From contig JASIDM010000174.1 of assembly GCA_030044695.1 (NCBI GenBank), positions 1 through 24,808 of the forward strand: a DNA stretch of 24,808 nucleotides. The letters run 5' to 3'. Of the stretch, positions 1 to 8,374 are shown piece by piece. Below the pieces are notes generated by a model, which worked only from the letters and a program-made list of their open reading frames with translations, was not told the origin of the DNA and did no database searches. The DNA comes from Thermoplasmata archaeon (GTDB taxonomy: Archaea > Thermoplasmatota > Thermoplasmata > Lutacidiplasmatales > UBA184). A program made the position numbers and the translations under genes. The first letter of the stretch is position 1; every line of letters begins with the position of its first letter.

Positions 1-1143
1 TCGGTGACGTTCACGGAGAAGGCGACGGGCGGGGCGGGGACGCTGAGCTACGCCTGGCACGGGCTGCCGACCGGGTGCGCGGGGACGACGGCGACGATCG
101 TCTGCGCGCCGGACGCGGCGGTGGTGGGGGCGACGATCACGGTGACGGTGGGCGATGAGAACGGCTACAACGCGACCAGCGGCACCCTCGTCTTCACGGT
201 CTTCGGGCTGCCCACGGTCGCTCCGCCGATGGCGAACCGGACGGCGATCGATGTCGGCCAGACGGTGACGTTCACGGCGTCCGGGGCCGGAGGCGCGGGC
301 CAGTACACCTACGCTTGGACCGCGCCGGCCGGCCTCACCTGCACGGCGACGGACGGGCCGGAGCTCAACTGCACGGCGGCCGCCTCCGGGAACTTCGCCG
401 TCTCGGTCTCGGTCCGGGACATGGACGGCGGGGTGTCGACGGTGGCGACCTCGGCGCCCGAGGCGGTCTCGGCGCTGCCGTCCGTCACGGCCCTGACCGC
501 GAGCCGCACGAGCGCCGACATCGGCCAGAAGCTCACGTTCACCGCGACGTACACCGCCGGGTCCGGCCATGACAAGCTGACCTGGACGGTCTCGCCGTCG
601 ACCGGCCTCGGCTGCGCCGCGAGCACGACGGCCGTCCTGAGCTGCACGCCGACCGCCGCCGGCAGCTACACGGTGGAGGTGGTCGTCACCGACGGCAACG
701 GAGGCTCCTCGCCGGCGCGGTCCGTCGCCGCCTACACGATCGACACCCTGCCGGCGGCGACCCTGACCGTGAGCCCCTCGTCGCTCCTCGAGGGGCACGC
801 GGTGACGTTCACGGCCGTCGTCACCGGCGGCGCCGGCAAGCTCGTCTACAACTGGACCGGGCTCCCCGGCGGCTGCTCGGCGACGAACCAGACCCTGGTG
901 CTCACCTGCAAGCCGAGCGGCTCCGGCTCGTTCCTGGTCGTCTTCACGGTCACGGACGCCAACAAGGGCTCGGGGGCGGCGAACACGACCCTGGACGTCC
1001 GGGCGGCGTTCCTCGGGCTCCCTGCCCTCGAGGGCGAGGCGATCGTCGCCGGGGCCGTCCTTGGCTCACTGGCGGCGATCGTCACCTACCTCGCCCTCCG
1101 GTCGCACCGTCGCCGCAAGTCCCAGCAGCAGCTGCAGTTCTAG
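1..1143 (+). CDS. Ig/PKD-like repeat surface protein, C-terminal part (cut by window edge)
   Basis: The reading frame is open from base 1, so the true start lies outside the window; the visible part is about 380 residues. It consists of four repeats of roughly 85-95 residues. Each has a strand motif of the type GQTVTFTA or GHAVTFTA, a Y/W core near YAW or YNW, and a pair of cysteines 9-15 residues apart (for example C25 and C34 counted from the GTG at 4). This looks like PKD or Ig-like beta-sandwiches, each probably closed by one disulfide. The C-terminus has one hydrophobic helix (about residues 343-365) followed by the basic tail RSHRRRKSQQQLQF. That topology implies an extracellular stalk or adhesin anchored by a single C-terminal membrane helix. 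Composition is rich in Thr, Ala and Gly with several N-glycosylation sequons. The ligand is unknown. The exact domain family (PKD versus Big) cannot be settled by eye. Confidence 0.75.
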   Translation, partial: SVTFTEKATGGAGTLSYAWHGLPTGCAGTTATIVCAPDAAVVGATITVTVGDENGYNATSGTLVFTVFGLPTVAPPMANRTAIDVGQTVTFTASGAGGAGQYTYAWTAPAGLTCTATDGPELNCTAAASGNFAVSVSVRDMDGGVSTVATSAPEAVSALPSVTALTASRTSADIGQKLTFTATYTAGSGHDKLTWTVSPSTGLGCAASTTAVLSCTPTAAGSYTVEVVVTDGNGGSSPARSVAAYTIDTLPAATLTVSPSSLLEGHAVTFTAVVTGGAGKLVYNWTGLPGGCSATNQTLVLTCKPSGSGSFLVVFTVTDANKGSGAANTTLDVRAAFLGLPALEGEAIVAGAVLGSLAAIVTYLALRSHRRRKSQQQLQF

Positions 1144-1171
1144 CGGCAGCGCGGCCGCGTCGGGCCGCAGA

Positions 1172-1180
1172 GCCCAAAAG
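1172..1180 (+). promoter_or_regulatory. possible TATA-like box of the aconitase gene
   Basis: An A-rich run (cccaaaag) lies about 22-30 nt before the GTG at 1202, in otherwise extremely GC-rich DNA between the surface-protein stop and the aconitase start. The spacing fits a leaderless archaeal promoter. The match to a TATA box is weak. Confidence 0.3.
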
Positions 1181-1201
1181 GCCGGACCGGCTGGCCGCGT
1201 C

Positions 1202-3985
1202 GTGGGCGCCGCGGATCCGCTGGGGGCCGCCGAGACGGTTACGCTGGTGGGGTCCTCGGCGACGGTCTACCGGCTCGAGCGGCTCCGCGGCGTCGAGCCG
1301 GCGCGGCTCGCCCGGCGACCCCGGACCACCCGGGTCCTTCTCGAGAACGCGGTGCGGCACTACGATCCTCGCCACCTGTCGCCAGCGTGGTTGACGGCCG
1401 TGGCCCAGGGCACCGCGCCGGACGGTCCCGGGGAGCTGCCGTTCTACCCGGAGCGGGTGCTGCTGCAGGATTTCACCGGCGTGCCCGTGCTGGTCGACCT
1501 CGCGACGCTGCGGGACGCGGCCGCCGCGCGGGGCCTACCCGCCTCGCGGGTCGACCCCGTGGTGCCGGTGGACCTGATCGTCGACCATTCCGTCCAGGTC
1601 GACAGCTACGCCTCCCCGCGGGCGCCGGTCGTCAACCTCGACCGGGAGTACGAGCGCAACGCCGAGCGGTACCGGCTCCTGCGTTGGGCGAAGGGCGCGT
1701 TCGGCCGACTGCGGGTCGTCCCGCCCGGCAACGGCATCTGCCACCAGATCAACCTCGAGCACCTCTCCAGCGTCGTCGCCCGCACCGACGGCCCGGACGG
1801 TCCCGTCGTCCATCCGGACACCCTGGTCGGGACCGACTCCCACACGACGATGGTCAACGGGCTCTCCGTGCTCGGCTGGGGCGTCGGCGGCATCGAGGCG
1901 GAGGCGGTCCTCGTCGGCGAGCCGTACTTCCTCCCCCGGCCCTCGGTGGTCGGGGTCGAGCTGACCGGCGAGCTCCCGAGCGGCTCCACGGCGACCGACC
2001 TCGTCCTCACGGTGACGCGGCGGCTCCGCGAGAAGGGGGTCGTCGACCGGTTCGTCGAGTTCCACGGTCCCGGCGTGACCCGGCTCTCCGTGCCGGACCG
2101 GGCGACCGTGTCGAACATGTGCCCGGAGTACGGCGCGACCTCGGCGATGTTCCCGATCGACGAGGCGACGATCGCCTACCTCCGCGAGACGGGGCGCCCG
2201 CCGGAGCACGTCGCCCGGGTGGAGGCGTACGCCCGGCTCGTCGGGCTCTGGGGCACGCCTACCCCGGGATCGATCGACTACGACGACGTCGTGCGCCTGG
2301 ACCTCGGCACGGTCGAGCCGACCGTGAGCGGGCCCCGCAACCCCGAGGAGGGGGTTCCGCTGTCGAAGGTCCCGTCGGCGTTCCGGGAGGCGCTCGGCGC
2401 CTACCGCAGAGCCCACCCGCGCCGCGCGCAGGGGCCGGCGCGACCGTACCCTTCCGACGACCCGCTGCACCCGTTCGACGGCGAGCTCGACCGTCCGGCC
2501 GCCGGCGGTTCGGGCGCGGCGAGCCCGGCCGTCGACGACGGTGCCGTGGTGATCGCGGCGATCACGAGCTGCACGAACACCTCGAACCCGTCCGTGATGG
2601 TCGGCGCCGGGCTCCTCGCCAAGCGCGCGGTGGAGTTCGGGCTCCGCGTTCCGCCGCACGTGAAGACCTCCCTCGCCCCGGGCTCGAAGGTCGTCACGGA
2701 CTACCTGAAGCGGGCCGGTCTCCTGCCCTACCTCGAGCAGCTCGGCTTCGCGGTCGTCGGCTACGGCTGCACCACGTGCATCGGCAACTCCGGGCCGCTC
2801 CCGCCGGACGTCGACCGGGCGGTCCGCGACCGCGATCTGTTCGTGGCGGCGGTGCTCAGCGGCAACCGCAACTTCGAAGCCCGGATCCACAACGACGTGC
2901 GGGCGAACTTCCTCGCCTCCCCGATCCTTGTCGTCGCCTACGCGCTCGCCGGCCGCGTCGACGTCGACCTGGCCCGCGAGGCGCTAGGCCAAGGACCGAA
3001 CGGTCGACCGGTGACGCTGCGGGAGCTCTGGCCGGACCCGGCGGAGGTCGCCCGGCTCGTCCGGACGACCGTGGCGCCGGAGATGTTCGAGCAGGAGTAC
3101 CGCGCCATCGAGGTCGGCGACCGCCACTGGGACGCCCTGGACGCCCCGAGCGGCGCGCAGTACCCGTGGGCGACGTCGTCGACGTACCTCGCCCGGGCGC
3201 CGTACCTCGCCCTTCCGCCGCCCCTCCTGCCTCGCGGAGGGGTCGTCGTCGACGGCGCCCGCGCGCTGCTCGTGCTCGGCGACAAGGTCTCCACGGACCA
3301 CATCTCGCCGGCCGGGGAGATCCCGCAGGCGTCCCCGGCCGGGGCCTACCTCCGCGCCCACGGCGTTCCCCCGAGCGAGTTCAACACCTACGGAGCGCGC
3401 CGCGGCCACCACGAGGTGATGATCCGGGGGACGTTCGCCAACGTCCGGCTCCGCAACGAGCTCGTCGCCCCGAAGGAGGGGGGCTTCACCGTCCACCTCC
3501 CGAGCGGTACGACGACGACGGTCTTCGACGCGGCGGAGCGATATCGCGGCGAGGGGACCCCGCTCCTCGTCCTCGCCGGGAAGAGCTACGGCCAGGGCAG
3601 CTCGCGGGACTGGGCGGCCAAGGGGCCCCGCCTCTTGGGCGTCGGCGCGGTGATCGCGGAGAGCTACGAGCGGATCCACCGGTCGAACCTGGTCGAGATG
3701 GGCGTCCTGCCCCTGAGCTTCCGTCGCGGGGAGGGACGAGCGAGCCTCGGGCTCACGGGTCGCGAGACGTTCCGGATCGCGGAGGACGGCGGCCACGGCC
3801 TCGCCCCGGGAGGCGAGCTGCACGTCCGCGCGACGCGCGACGCGGCGCCGCCCGTGGAGTTCTCCGTGGACGTCCGCCTCGCCTCCGAGGTCGAGCTCGA
3901 GCACTACCGGGCCGGTGGGGTCCTCCCGTTCGTCATGGAGCGGCGGTTCGCGGGCGGGGCGAGCGGACCCGCGGCGACTCGATGA
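1202..3985 (+). CDS. acnA: Aconitate hydratase, AcnA/IRP1 type
   Basis: A 927-residue aconitase interconverting citrate and isocitrate through cis-aconitate in the TCA cycle, in the cytoplasm. The three [4Fe-4S] ligands are visible: C457 in ITSCTNTSNPS, and C523 and C526 in GYGCTTCIGNSG. The 66- and 3-residue spacings are those of AcnA/IRP1. Other signatures are VGTDSHTTMVNGL, GDKVSTDHISPAG, NTYGARRGHHEVM and GKSYGQGSSRDWAAKG (swivel domain). The GTG at 1202 is chosen because it gives a normal AcnA N-terminus (DPLGAAETV, then VYRLERL and the VLLEN motif). The frame stays open to 1061, but that extension is Ser/Arg-rich and overlaps the previous gene. There is no clear Shine-Dalgarno site, so it is probably leaderless. 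A HAD hydrolase follows after 19 nt, likely in the same transcript. The family assignment is secure; the start is fairly secure. Confidence 0.95.
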   Translation: MGAADPLGAAETVTLVGSSATVYRLERLRGVEPARLARRPRTTRVLLENAVRHYDPRHLSPAWLTAVAQGTAPDGPGELPFYPERVLLQDFTGVPVLVDLATLRDAAAARGLPASRVDPVVPVDLIVDHSVQVDSYASPRAPVVNLDREYERNAERYRLLRWAKGAFGRLRVVPPGNGICHQINLEHLSSVVARTDGPDGPVVHPDTLVGTDSHTTMVNGLSVLGWGVGGIEAEAVLVGEPYFLPRPSVVGVELTGELPSGSTATDLVLTVTRRLREKGVVDRFVEFHGPGVTRLSVPDRATVSNMCPEYGATSAMFPIDEATIAYLRETGRPPEHVARVEAYARLVGLWGTPTPGSIDYDDVVRLDLGTVEPTVSGPRNPEEGVPLSKVPSAFREALGAYRRAHPRRAQGPARPYPSDDPLHPFDGELDRPAAGGSGAASPAVDDGAVVIAAITSCTNTSNPSVMVGAGLLAKRAVEFGLRVPPHVKTSLAPGSKVVTDYLKRAGLLPYLEQLGFAVVGYGCTTCIGNSGPLPPDVDRAVRDRDLFVAAVLSGNRNFEARIHNDVRANFLASPILVVAYALAGRVDVDLAREALGQGPNGRPVTLRELWPDPAEVARLVRTTVAPEMFEQEYRAIEVGDRHWDALDAPSGAQYPWATSSTYLARAPYLALPPPLLPRGGVVVDGARALLVLGDKVSTDHISPAGEIPQASPAGAYLRAHGVPPSEFNTYGARRGHHEVMIRGTFANVRLRNELVAPKEGGFTVHLPSGTTTTVFDAAERYRGEGTPLLVLAGKSYGQGSSRDWAAKGPRLLGVGAVIAESYERIHRSNLVEMGVLPLSFRRGEGRASLGLTGRETFRIAEDGGHGLAPGGELHVRATRDAAPPVEFSVDVRLASEVELEHYRAGGVLPFVMERRFAGGASGPAATR

Positions 3986-4004
3986 CCAGCTCCGGGGACC
4001 GTCC

Positions 4005-4766
4005 GTGACCGGGCGACGCCCGGCGCCGGCCGCGCTCACCGTCGACGCCTGGTACACGCTGTATTACCTCAGCGCGTCGGAGCACCGGGCGCTCGACGCC
4101 CGCCGTCGGCGGGTCTGGTCGCACCCGTTCTTGCGGGCGGGGCTCTCGCGCCGGGAGGTCGACGACCTCCTCGCCCGACGCGAACGCTGGGTGCGGGAGG
4201 TCGAAGCCGGTGGACGCACGCCGACGGTCCCGGAGCAGCTTCGCCGCCTCGGCGCCTGGTCCGGTCGGACCGTGGACCCGACGACGTTCGTCGACGAGCT
4301 CGACCGGACCCTGGGGCCCGCCAGGATCCAGGTCGCTCCCGGGGCCGCTCGGGCCCTTCGGGAACTGTCCGACCGCAACGTTCCGGTCGGCCTCGTCTCC
4401 AACGTGCTGAACGAGTCGGGCGCCGTCGCCCGCGGCCTCCTCGACCGACTGGGCCTCCTGCCGTGGTTCCGTGTCGTCTACCTCTCCTGCGAGCATCCGT
4501 GGGCGAAACCGTCGCCCCGGCCGTTCCGGCACGTCCTGCGATACCTCGGGGTCCCGCCGCATCGGGCCGCCCATCTCGGGGACCTCGGCTACGACGTCCG
4601 CGGAGCCAGGGCAGCCGGCCTCGTGGCGTGGTGGTACGTGGGGCTCGGCCGCCTCTCCGCCTACCTCCCGGGACAGGTGCGTCCGGGGGAGGTGCGCTCG
4701 GCCGACACGATCCGATCCTGGAGCGAGCTCCCGCGTCGCTTCGATGGCCTCGCCGGCCGACGGTGA
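4005..4766 (+). CDS. HAD-superfamily hydrolase
   Basis: A 253-residue haloacid-dehalogenase-fold hydrolase. Motif I is D14 in VDAWYTLYY, motif II is S132-N133 in LVSNVLNES, motif III is K168 in WAKPSPRP, and motif IV is GDLGYD (D193, D197). A helical cap of about 100 residues sits between motifs I and II (C1 cap). In motif I the position two after the nucleophile is Trp, not the Asp usual in HAD phosphatases. That resembles dehalogenase-like and DREG-2-like members, so phosphatase activity should not be assumed. The GTG at 4005 gives the normal short lead-in to motif I; an upstream extension to 3915 overlaps aconitase and is not needed. It follows acnA by 19 nt and ends 21 nt before the convergent methyltransferase. 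The substrate is unknown. Confidence 0.85.
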   Translation: MTGRRPAPAALTVDAWYTLYYLSASEHRALDARRRRVWSHPFLRAGLSRREVDDLLARRERWVREVEAGGRTPTVPEQLRRLGAWSGRTVDPTTFVDELDRTLGPARIQVAPGAARALRELSDRNVPVGLVSNVLNESGAVARGLLDRLGLLPWFRVVYLSCEHPWAKPSPRPFRHVLRYLGVPPHRAAHLGDLGYDVRGARAAGLVAWWYVGLGRLSAYLPGQVRPGEVRSADTIRSWSELPRRFDGLAGRR

Positions 4767-4787
4767 CCGCGCTCGGCCGGTCCGACG

Positions 4788-5669
4788 TTACGACCCGGCA
4801 GGCCCCACGCCGCCCGGCTCGTTCGACAAGGGGGCGTCGACCCCGGGCTCGCTGGGGGTCGCCTCACGCTCGGGCGGGGCCCGATCCCAGAGCGCGAGCG
4901 AGAGGACCCGATGGTAGGAGTACGTCGCGTTGCCGACCTCCGCGCGGGCGGCCGCGACGGCCCGGGCGAGCGCCTCGGGAGGCACGTGGAGGGTCCATCG
5001 GCTGGCCCGACGCTCGAACATCTCGAGCGCCTTGGCCAGGGGCTCGGTGACATCCGATTCGCTGACCACGACCGTGCGTTGGGGCGGGAACCGTTCGATC
5101 AGCTGACGCTCCCGCTCGGGAGGACCCCCGCGGGCCCGGTCGCTGACCACGATCCCCTCACGTCGCAGCTGCTCGACGACCAACGCACGCGGGTGGTGCG
5201 GCCTGCCGCCCCCCCGTTCCCGCGACGATCGGGGCCGGACCAGCCCCACGGCCCCCCCGCGGGCGACGCGACAGGCTTCCCGCAGGGCGCGGGCGGGGTC
5301 CTCGAGCACGTGGAGCACATGGACGAAGAGGGTGGCGTCGAACGCTCTCTCGGCGAACGGTAGATCGTAGGCGCTCCCCCGCACGAGACGGGGAACGCCC
5401 TTGGCCCGCGCTCGAGCGAGCATCCGCCCGGAGGCGTCGATCCCCGTGATCGCCAACCCCCGCTGGAGGAGCGGGAGCGCCACCCGACCGGTGCCGACCC
5501 CGACCTCGAGGAGGTTCGTCAGGCCCCACTCCCGTAGCGTGGACGCCACGGTGTCGACGACCGACGCCTCGAGAGGTTCGCGGGTGGCATCGTAGACTTC
5601 CGAGATCTCGTCGAACTCGGCGGCCGCCCGCAGTCCTGCCATCACGCCCCGAGCCCCGCCGAGGTACAT
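4788..5669 (-). CDS. Class I SAM-dependent methyltransferase
   Basis: About 293 residues with a Rossmann-type methyltransferase core. Motif I is LLEVGVGTG (residues 53-61), the acidic ribose-binding residue is D78 in TGIDAS, motif II/III is GSAYDLPFAERAFD, and a helical motif LHVLEDPARALREACRV follows. The layout is that of the Methyltransf_11/UbiE group; the C-terminal 120 residues give no clear substrate clue. The last ~25 residues are Pro/Glu/Gly-rich and probably disordered. Starts are possible at ATG 5669 or ATG 5642; the second still retains the helix before motif I. The gene converges on the HAD hydrolase and diverges from the zinc-ribbon gene. The target molecule is not identifiable from sequence. 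Confidence 0.85.
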   Translation of the reverse strand: MYLGGARGVMAGLRAAAEFDEISEVYDATREPLEASVVDTVASTLREWGLTNLLEVGVGTGRVALPLLQRGLAITGIDASGRMLARARAKGVPRLVRGSAYDLPFAERAFDATLFVHVLHVLEDPARALREACRVARGGAVGLVRPRSSRERGGGRPHHPRALVVEQLRREGIVVSDRARGGPPERERQLIERFPPQRTVVVSESDVTEPLAKALEMFERRASRWTLHVPPEALARAVAAARAEVGNATYSYHRVLSLALWDRAPPEREATPSEPGVDAPLSNEPGGVGPAGS

Positions 5670-5792
5670 GGGCCCATCGCCCTACCGGAGGGGGCGTGAG
5701 GGACCGCTCCTCGCCGTGCCGGCCGCGGGGGCCCGGGGCGGGTCCGCCGATCATGGCGAACCGAGGCCGTGGTCTGCCGGTGTGGGCCGGTG

Positions 5793-5799
5793 CTTTTAG
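5793..5799. promoter_or_regulatory. AT-rich box between divergent genes (possible promoter element)
   Basis: The heptamer cttttag is the only AT-rich spot in the 229-nt gap between the methyltransferase (minus) and the zinc-ribbon gene (plus). It lies about 100 nt from the plus-strand start and about 125 nt from the minus-strand start, so either gene would have a leader of 70-100 nt. It could serve one or both. No other motif stands out in the gap. Confidence 0.25.
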
Positions 5800-5885
5800 C
5801 CCCGACCTCGCGTGGCCTGACGTCGTGCCCAGCCGCCGTGTGGTGCTCCCGATCCCCGTACGGGGTCCGCCCCGGTGGCCGGCCC

Positions 5886-5892
5886 GTGAGGT
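5886..5892 (+). promoter_or_regulatory. Shine-Dalgarno site of the zinc-ribbon gene
   Basis: GTGAGGT lies 6 nt before the ATG at 5899 and contains the GAGGT core. It supports this start and indicates a leadered transcript, unlike the leaderless-looking cyclase gene downstream. Confidence 0.55.
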
Positions 5893-5898
5893 CCTCGG

Positions 5899-6222
5899 AT
5901 GATCGGGCGTTGCGCCTCCTGCGGCGCCTTCGGCGAGGTCGGCCTGCTCGCGGTGCCGAACGGGGCGTACCGACAGCTTTGCGTCGGCTGCAGCAACGGT
6001 TGGGGACCTCCTCAGCTTCCCGACCGGGACCGGTTTCGGCTGCTCATCGAGCGGCTGCGCGAAGGCACCATCGCCCCCTCGGAGGAGCGGGACCTGAGGT
6101 TCGCGCTCGACGGGATCCTCGACCGGTCGCAGGGACGCTCGAAGCTGGCCCGCGACCTGCTGAAGGAGCTCCTGGCTCGCAGCATGATGAACCCGTACCG
6201 CATCCGGGGGCCCCGCCTCTGA
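5899..6222 (+). CDS. Small zinc-ribbon protein of unknown function
   Basis: A 107-residue protein. The N-terminus carries two CxxC knuckles, C5-C8 (CASC) and C28-C31 (CVGC), a typical zinc-ribbon spacing. The rest is a charged helical region (RDRFRLLIERLREGTI, then a long helix ending in LLKELLARSMMNPY), which may be a coiled coil or a DNA/protein-binding helix bundle. A good ribosome binding site supports the start. No family is recognised; small CxxC proteins of this kind in archaea are often transcription- or translation-associated, but nothing here shows which. The gene is separated by about 160 nt from the cyclase gene, which has its own promoter-like box, so it is probably monocistronic. 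Confidence 0.7.
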   Translation: MIGRCASCGAFGEVGLLAVPNGAYRQLCVGCSNGWGPPQLPDRDRFRLLIERLREGTIAPSEERDLRFALDGILDRSQGRSKLARDLLKELLARSMMNPYRIRGPRL

Positions 6223-6354
6223 CGGCCGGCGTCGATCCTCCGTCCGAGCCCCCCGTCGCCTAGGGTCCGTCGCCACGCCTTCTCTCGGGGGAACGCCCGG
6301 GGGCCGGCGGTGAGCGCCGACCGCCGGCGTCCCGTCGCCCGTCTCGCTGCAACG

Positions 6355-6360
6355 CTTAAT
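6355..6360 (+). promoter_or_regulatory. TATA-like box of the cyclase gene
   Basis: The sequence cttaat lies 23-28 nt before the GTG at 6383, in a very GC-rich context. This is the spacing expected when the transcript begins at or next to the start codon. It supports both a leaderless mRNA and the choice of the GTG start. Confidence 0.55.
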
Positions 6361-6382
6361 CGGCCCGTCCGGTTCGCCGCGC

Positions 6383-8338
6383 GTGCCCGGCCGACGCCGA
6401 CTTTCGGCCATCATGTTCACCGACCTGGTCGGCTCGACCGGCCTCGCCCAGACCGACGAGAGGGCCGCGCTCGAGCTGATCCAGGCCCAGGAACGGCTCG
6501 CCCGGCCGGCGCTGGACGCCCACGACGGCCGTCTGGTGAAGTCGACCGGGGACGGCCTGCTCGTGGAGTTCCCCAGCGCGTTGGACGCCGTCGAGTGCGC
6601 GGTCGATCTCCAGCGTCGGATCCAGGAGCGGAACTCCAGCGCCGGCGCGCCCGCGATGAACGTGCGGATCGGGCTGCACGTGGGTGACGTCCAGCGGCGC
6701 GGCGGGGACATCTTCGGCGACGCGGTGAACGTCGCGGCCCGGGTCCAGTCCGTCGCGGAACCCGGCGGGGTCTGCCTGACGGAGTCCCTGTGGGACCAGG
6801 TCCGGGCGAAGGTCCCCTACGCGATGGAGAAGCTCCCTCCTCAGCCGCTCAAGGGTCTCGTCGGCCCGATCGACCTCTACCGGATCGTACTGCCGTGGGC
6901 GGCGTCCACACGCCCGGCGCCAGTGGCGACCGTCCCCCGGCTCGCGGTCCTGCCGCTCTCCAACATCAGCCCGGATCCGAAGGACGGGTATTTGGCGGAC
7001 GGCCTCACCGAGGAGCTGATCTCCGTGCTCTCCAGGATCCCGGGACTGAGGGTGATCGCTCGGACATCGGTGACCCCGTACAAGGGGAGCTCGAAGTCCG
7101 TCGCCGAGATCGGCTCGGAGCTGGGGGTCAGCTCGCTCCTGGAGGGGAGCGTGCGCAAGGCGGGGGAACGGATCCGCGTGACGCTGCAGCTCATCGACGT
7201 CGCCTCGCAGGAGCACCTGTGGTCGGAGAGCTACGACCGGCAGCTCTCGGACGTCTTCGCGATCCAGACCGAGGTCGCCGAGAGCACCGCGAAGGCGATC
7301 CGGATCGAGCTGTCGGAACCGGCGAAGCAGTTCCTGCGGCAGGCCCCGACGGCGGACCTCGTCGCCTACGAGCTGTACCTCCGCGCCCTGCTCCGCGACG
7401 AGGGGAAGGCGGAGAGCTTCCGGGAGGCCGTCACCGCCCTCGAGGAGGCGATCCGAAGGGACCCCAGGTTCGCCGCGGCGTACGCGCGCCTGGGTTACCT
7501 CATGGTGCTCGGCGCCGGGGACTACCTGCCGCACGCGGAAGGGTTCGCCCGCGGCCGCGAGCTCGTCGGCCAGGCCCTCCGGCTGGACCCGAACCTCTCC
7601 GACGCCCACGTCGCCCTCGCCAACCTACTGATGCAGGAGGAGCACAACTGGTCGCGCGCCGAGTCGGAGCTCACGACCGCCCTGCAACTCAACCCGAGCA
7701 ACGGCACGGCGAGGGTGCTCTACCACACGCTCCTGCGGGTCCTCGGGCGGGACGCGGAGGCGGCGCACCAACTCTGGTCGTCGATCGAGACCAACCCGAA
7801 CTGGCCGCTGCCCCGACGGATGCTCGTCGAGCTCACCCTCATCGACGGCGAGATCCCACGGGCCCAGGAGCTGGTCCGCCGCTGGCTGACGCCGGACCCG
7901 GATCCATCCCAGACCCACCTCGGCTTTTCCATCGCCTATGCGCAGGCCGGCGATATCGGCCAGGCGGACCGGGAGCTCGAGCTCGCCGGTCCCCCGAAGA
8001 GTCTTTTCGAGCGGGCGTCCCGGGCGCTGATCCTGGCGATGATGGGCCGCCCGGCGGAGGCGACCGCGCTCCTCGAGGAGTTCGATCGCCTCGCCAAGAC
8101 TGAGTACGTCTCGGCCGACCTCCGGGTCCTGCTGACGGCGGCCGTGCGGGACCGCCCGACCCTGTTGGACGAGCTCGAGCGGGCCGAACGCTCCGGCGAG
8201 AGCTCGCTCTGGCTCCGCTACCGCCTCCCGATGTTCGACGCCGTCCGCGACGACCCGAGGTTCCAGGCCCTGCTCCAACGGCTCGGCGTCTCCGACGAGC
8301 ACCTTCGCCGGAGCCGAGGCTCCAAACCCCCGGCCTGA
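6383..8338 (+). CDS. Class III adenylate/guanylate cyclase with TolB/FlgO-like domain and TPR repeats
   Basis: 651 residues in three parts. Residues 1-180 are a class III nucleotidyl cyclase domain. It opens with RRRLSAIMFTDLVGST (metal-binding D14), then KSTGDGLLVEF (second metal aspartate D57), and FGDAVNVAARVQ, supplying N116 and transition-state R120. The catalytic set therefore looks complete. Residues about 186-310 (VAVLPLSNISPDP, then DGLTEELISVLSRIPGL and LLEGSVRKAGERIRVTLQL) match the TolB-N/FlgO-like module often placed after such cyclases. Residues about 330-620 are TPR helices (for example AIRRDPRFAAAYARLGYLM and ALRLDPNLSDAHVALANLL). There is no membrane segment, so it is probably cytoplasmic. 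The expected role is cyclic nucleotide synthesis with TPR-mediated partner sensing; ATP versus GTP specificity cannot be assigned. The architecture is common in bacteria, so transfer into this lineage is plausible. A methyltransferase follows after 36 nt. Confidence 0.9.
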   Translation: MPGRRRLSAIMFTDLVGSTGLAQTDERAALELIQAQERLARPALDAHDGRLVKSTGDGLLVEFPSALDAVECAVDLQRRIQERNSSAGAPAMNVRIGLHVGDVQRRGGDIFGDAVNVAARVQSVAEPGGVCLTESLWDQVRAKVPYAMEKLPPQPLKGLVGPIDLYRIVLPWAASTRPAPVATVPRLAVLPLSNISPDPKDGYLADGLTEELISVLSRIPGLRVIARTSVTPYKGSSKSVAEIGSELGVSSLLEGSVRKAGERIRVTLQLIDVASQEHLWSESYDRQLSDVFAIQTEVAESTAKAIRIELSEPAKQFLRQAPTADLVAYELYLRALLRDEGKAESFREAVTALEEAIRRDPRFAAAYARLGYLMVLGAGDYLPHAEGFARGRELVGQALRLDPNLSDAHVALANLLMQEEHNWSRAESELTTALQLNPSNGTARVLYHTLLRVLGRDAEAAHQLWSSIETNPNWPLPRRMLVELTLIDGEIPRAQELVRRWLTPDPDPSQTHLGFSIAYAQAGDIGQADRELELAGPPKSLFERASRALILAMMGRPAEATALLEEFDRLAKTEYVSADLRVLLTAAVRDRPTLLDELERAERSGESSLWLRYRLPMFDAVRDDPRFQALLQRLGVSDEHLRRSRGSKPPA

Positions 8339-8374
8339 ACCGTTCCGCCGGCCGGCGAAGCGAGGGGGTGCGCG

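Noticed and set aside
1387..4008. Long Arg/Pro-rich plus-strand frame of about 870 codons overlapping aconitase
   Set aside because: It is the +1 shadow of acnA, with composition typical of out-of-frame GC-rich DNA and no recognisable motif.
5158..6711. Long minus-strand frame spanning the methyltransferase, zinc-ribbon and cyclase starts
   Set aside because: Arg/Pro-rich antisense reading that crosses three better supported genes in other frames.
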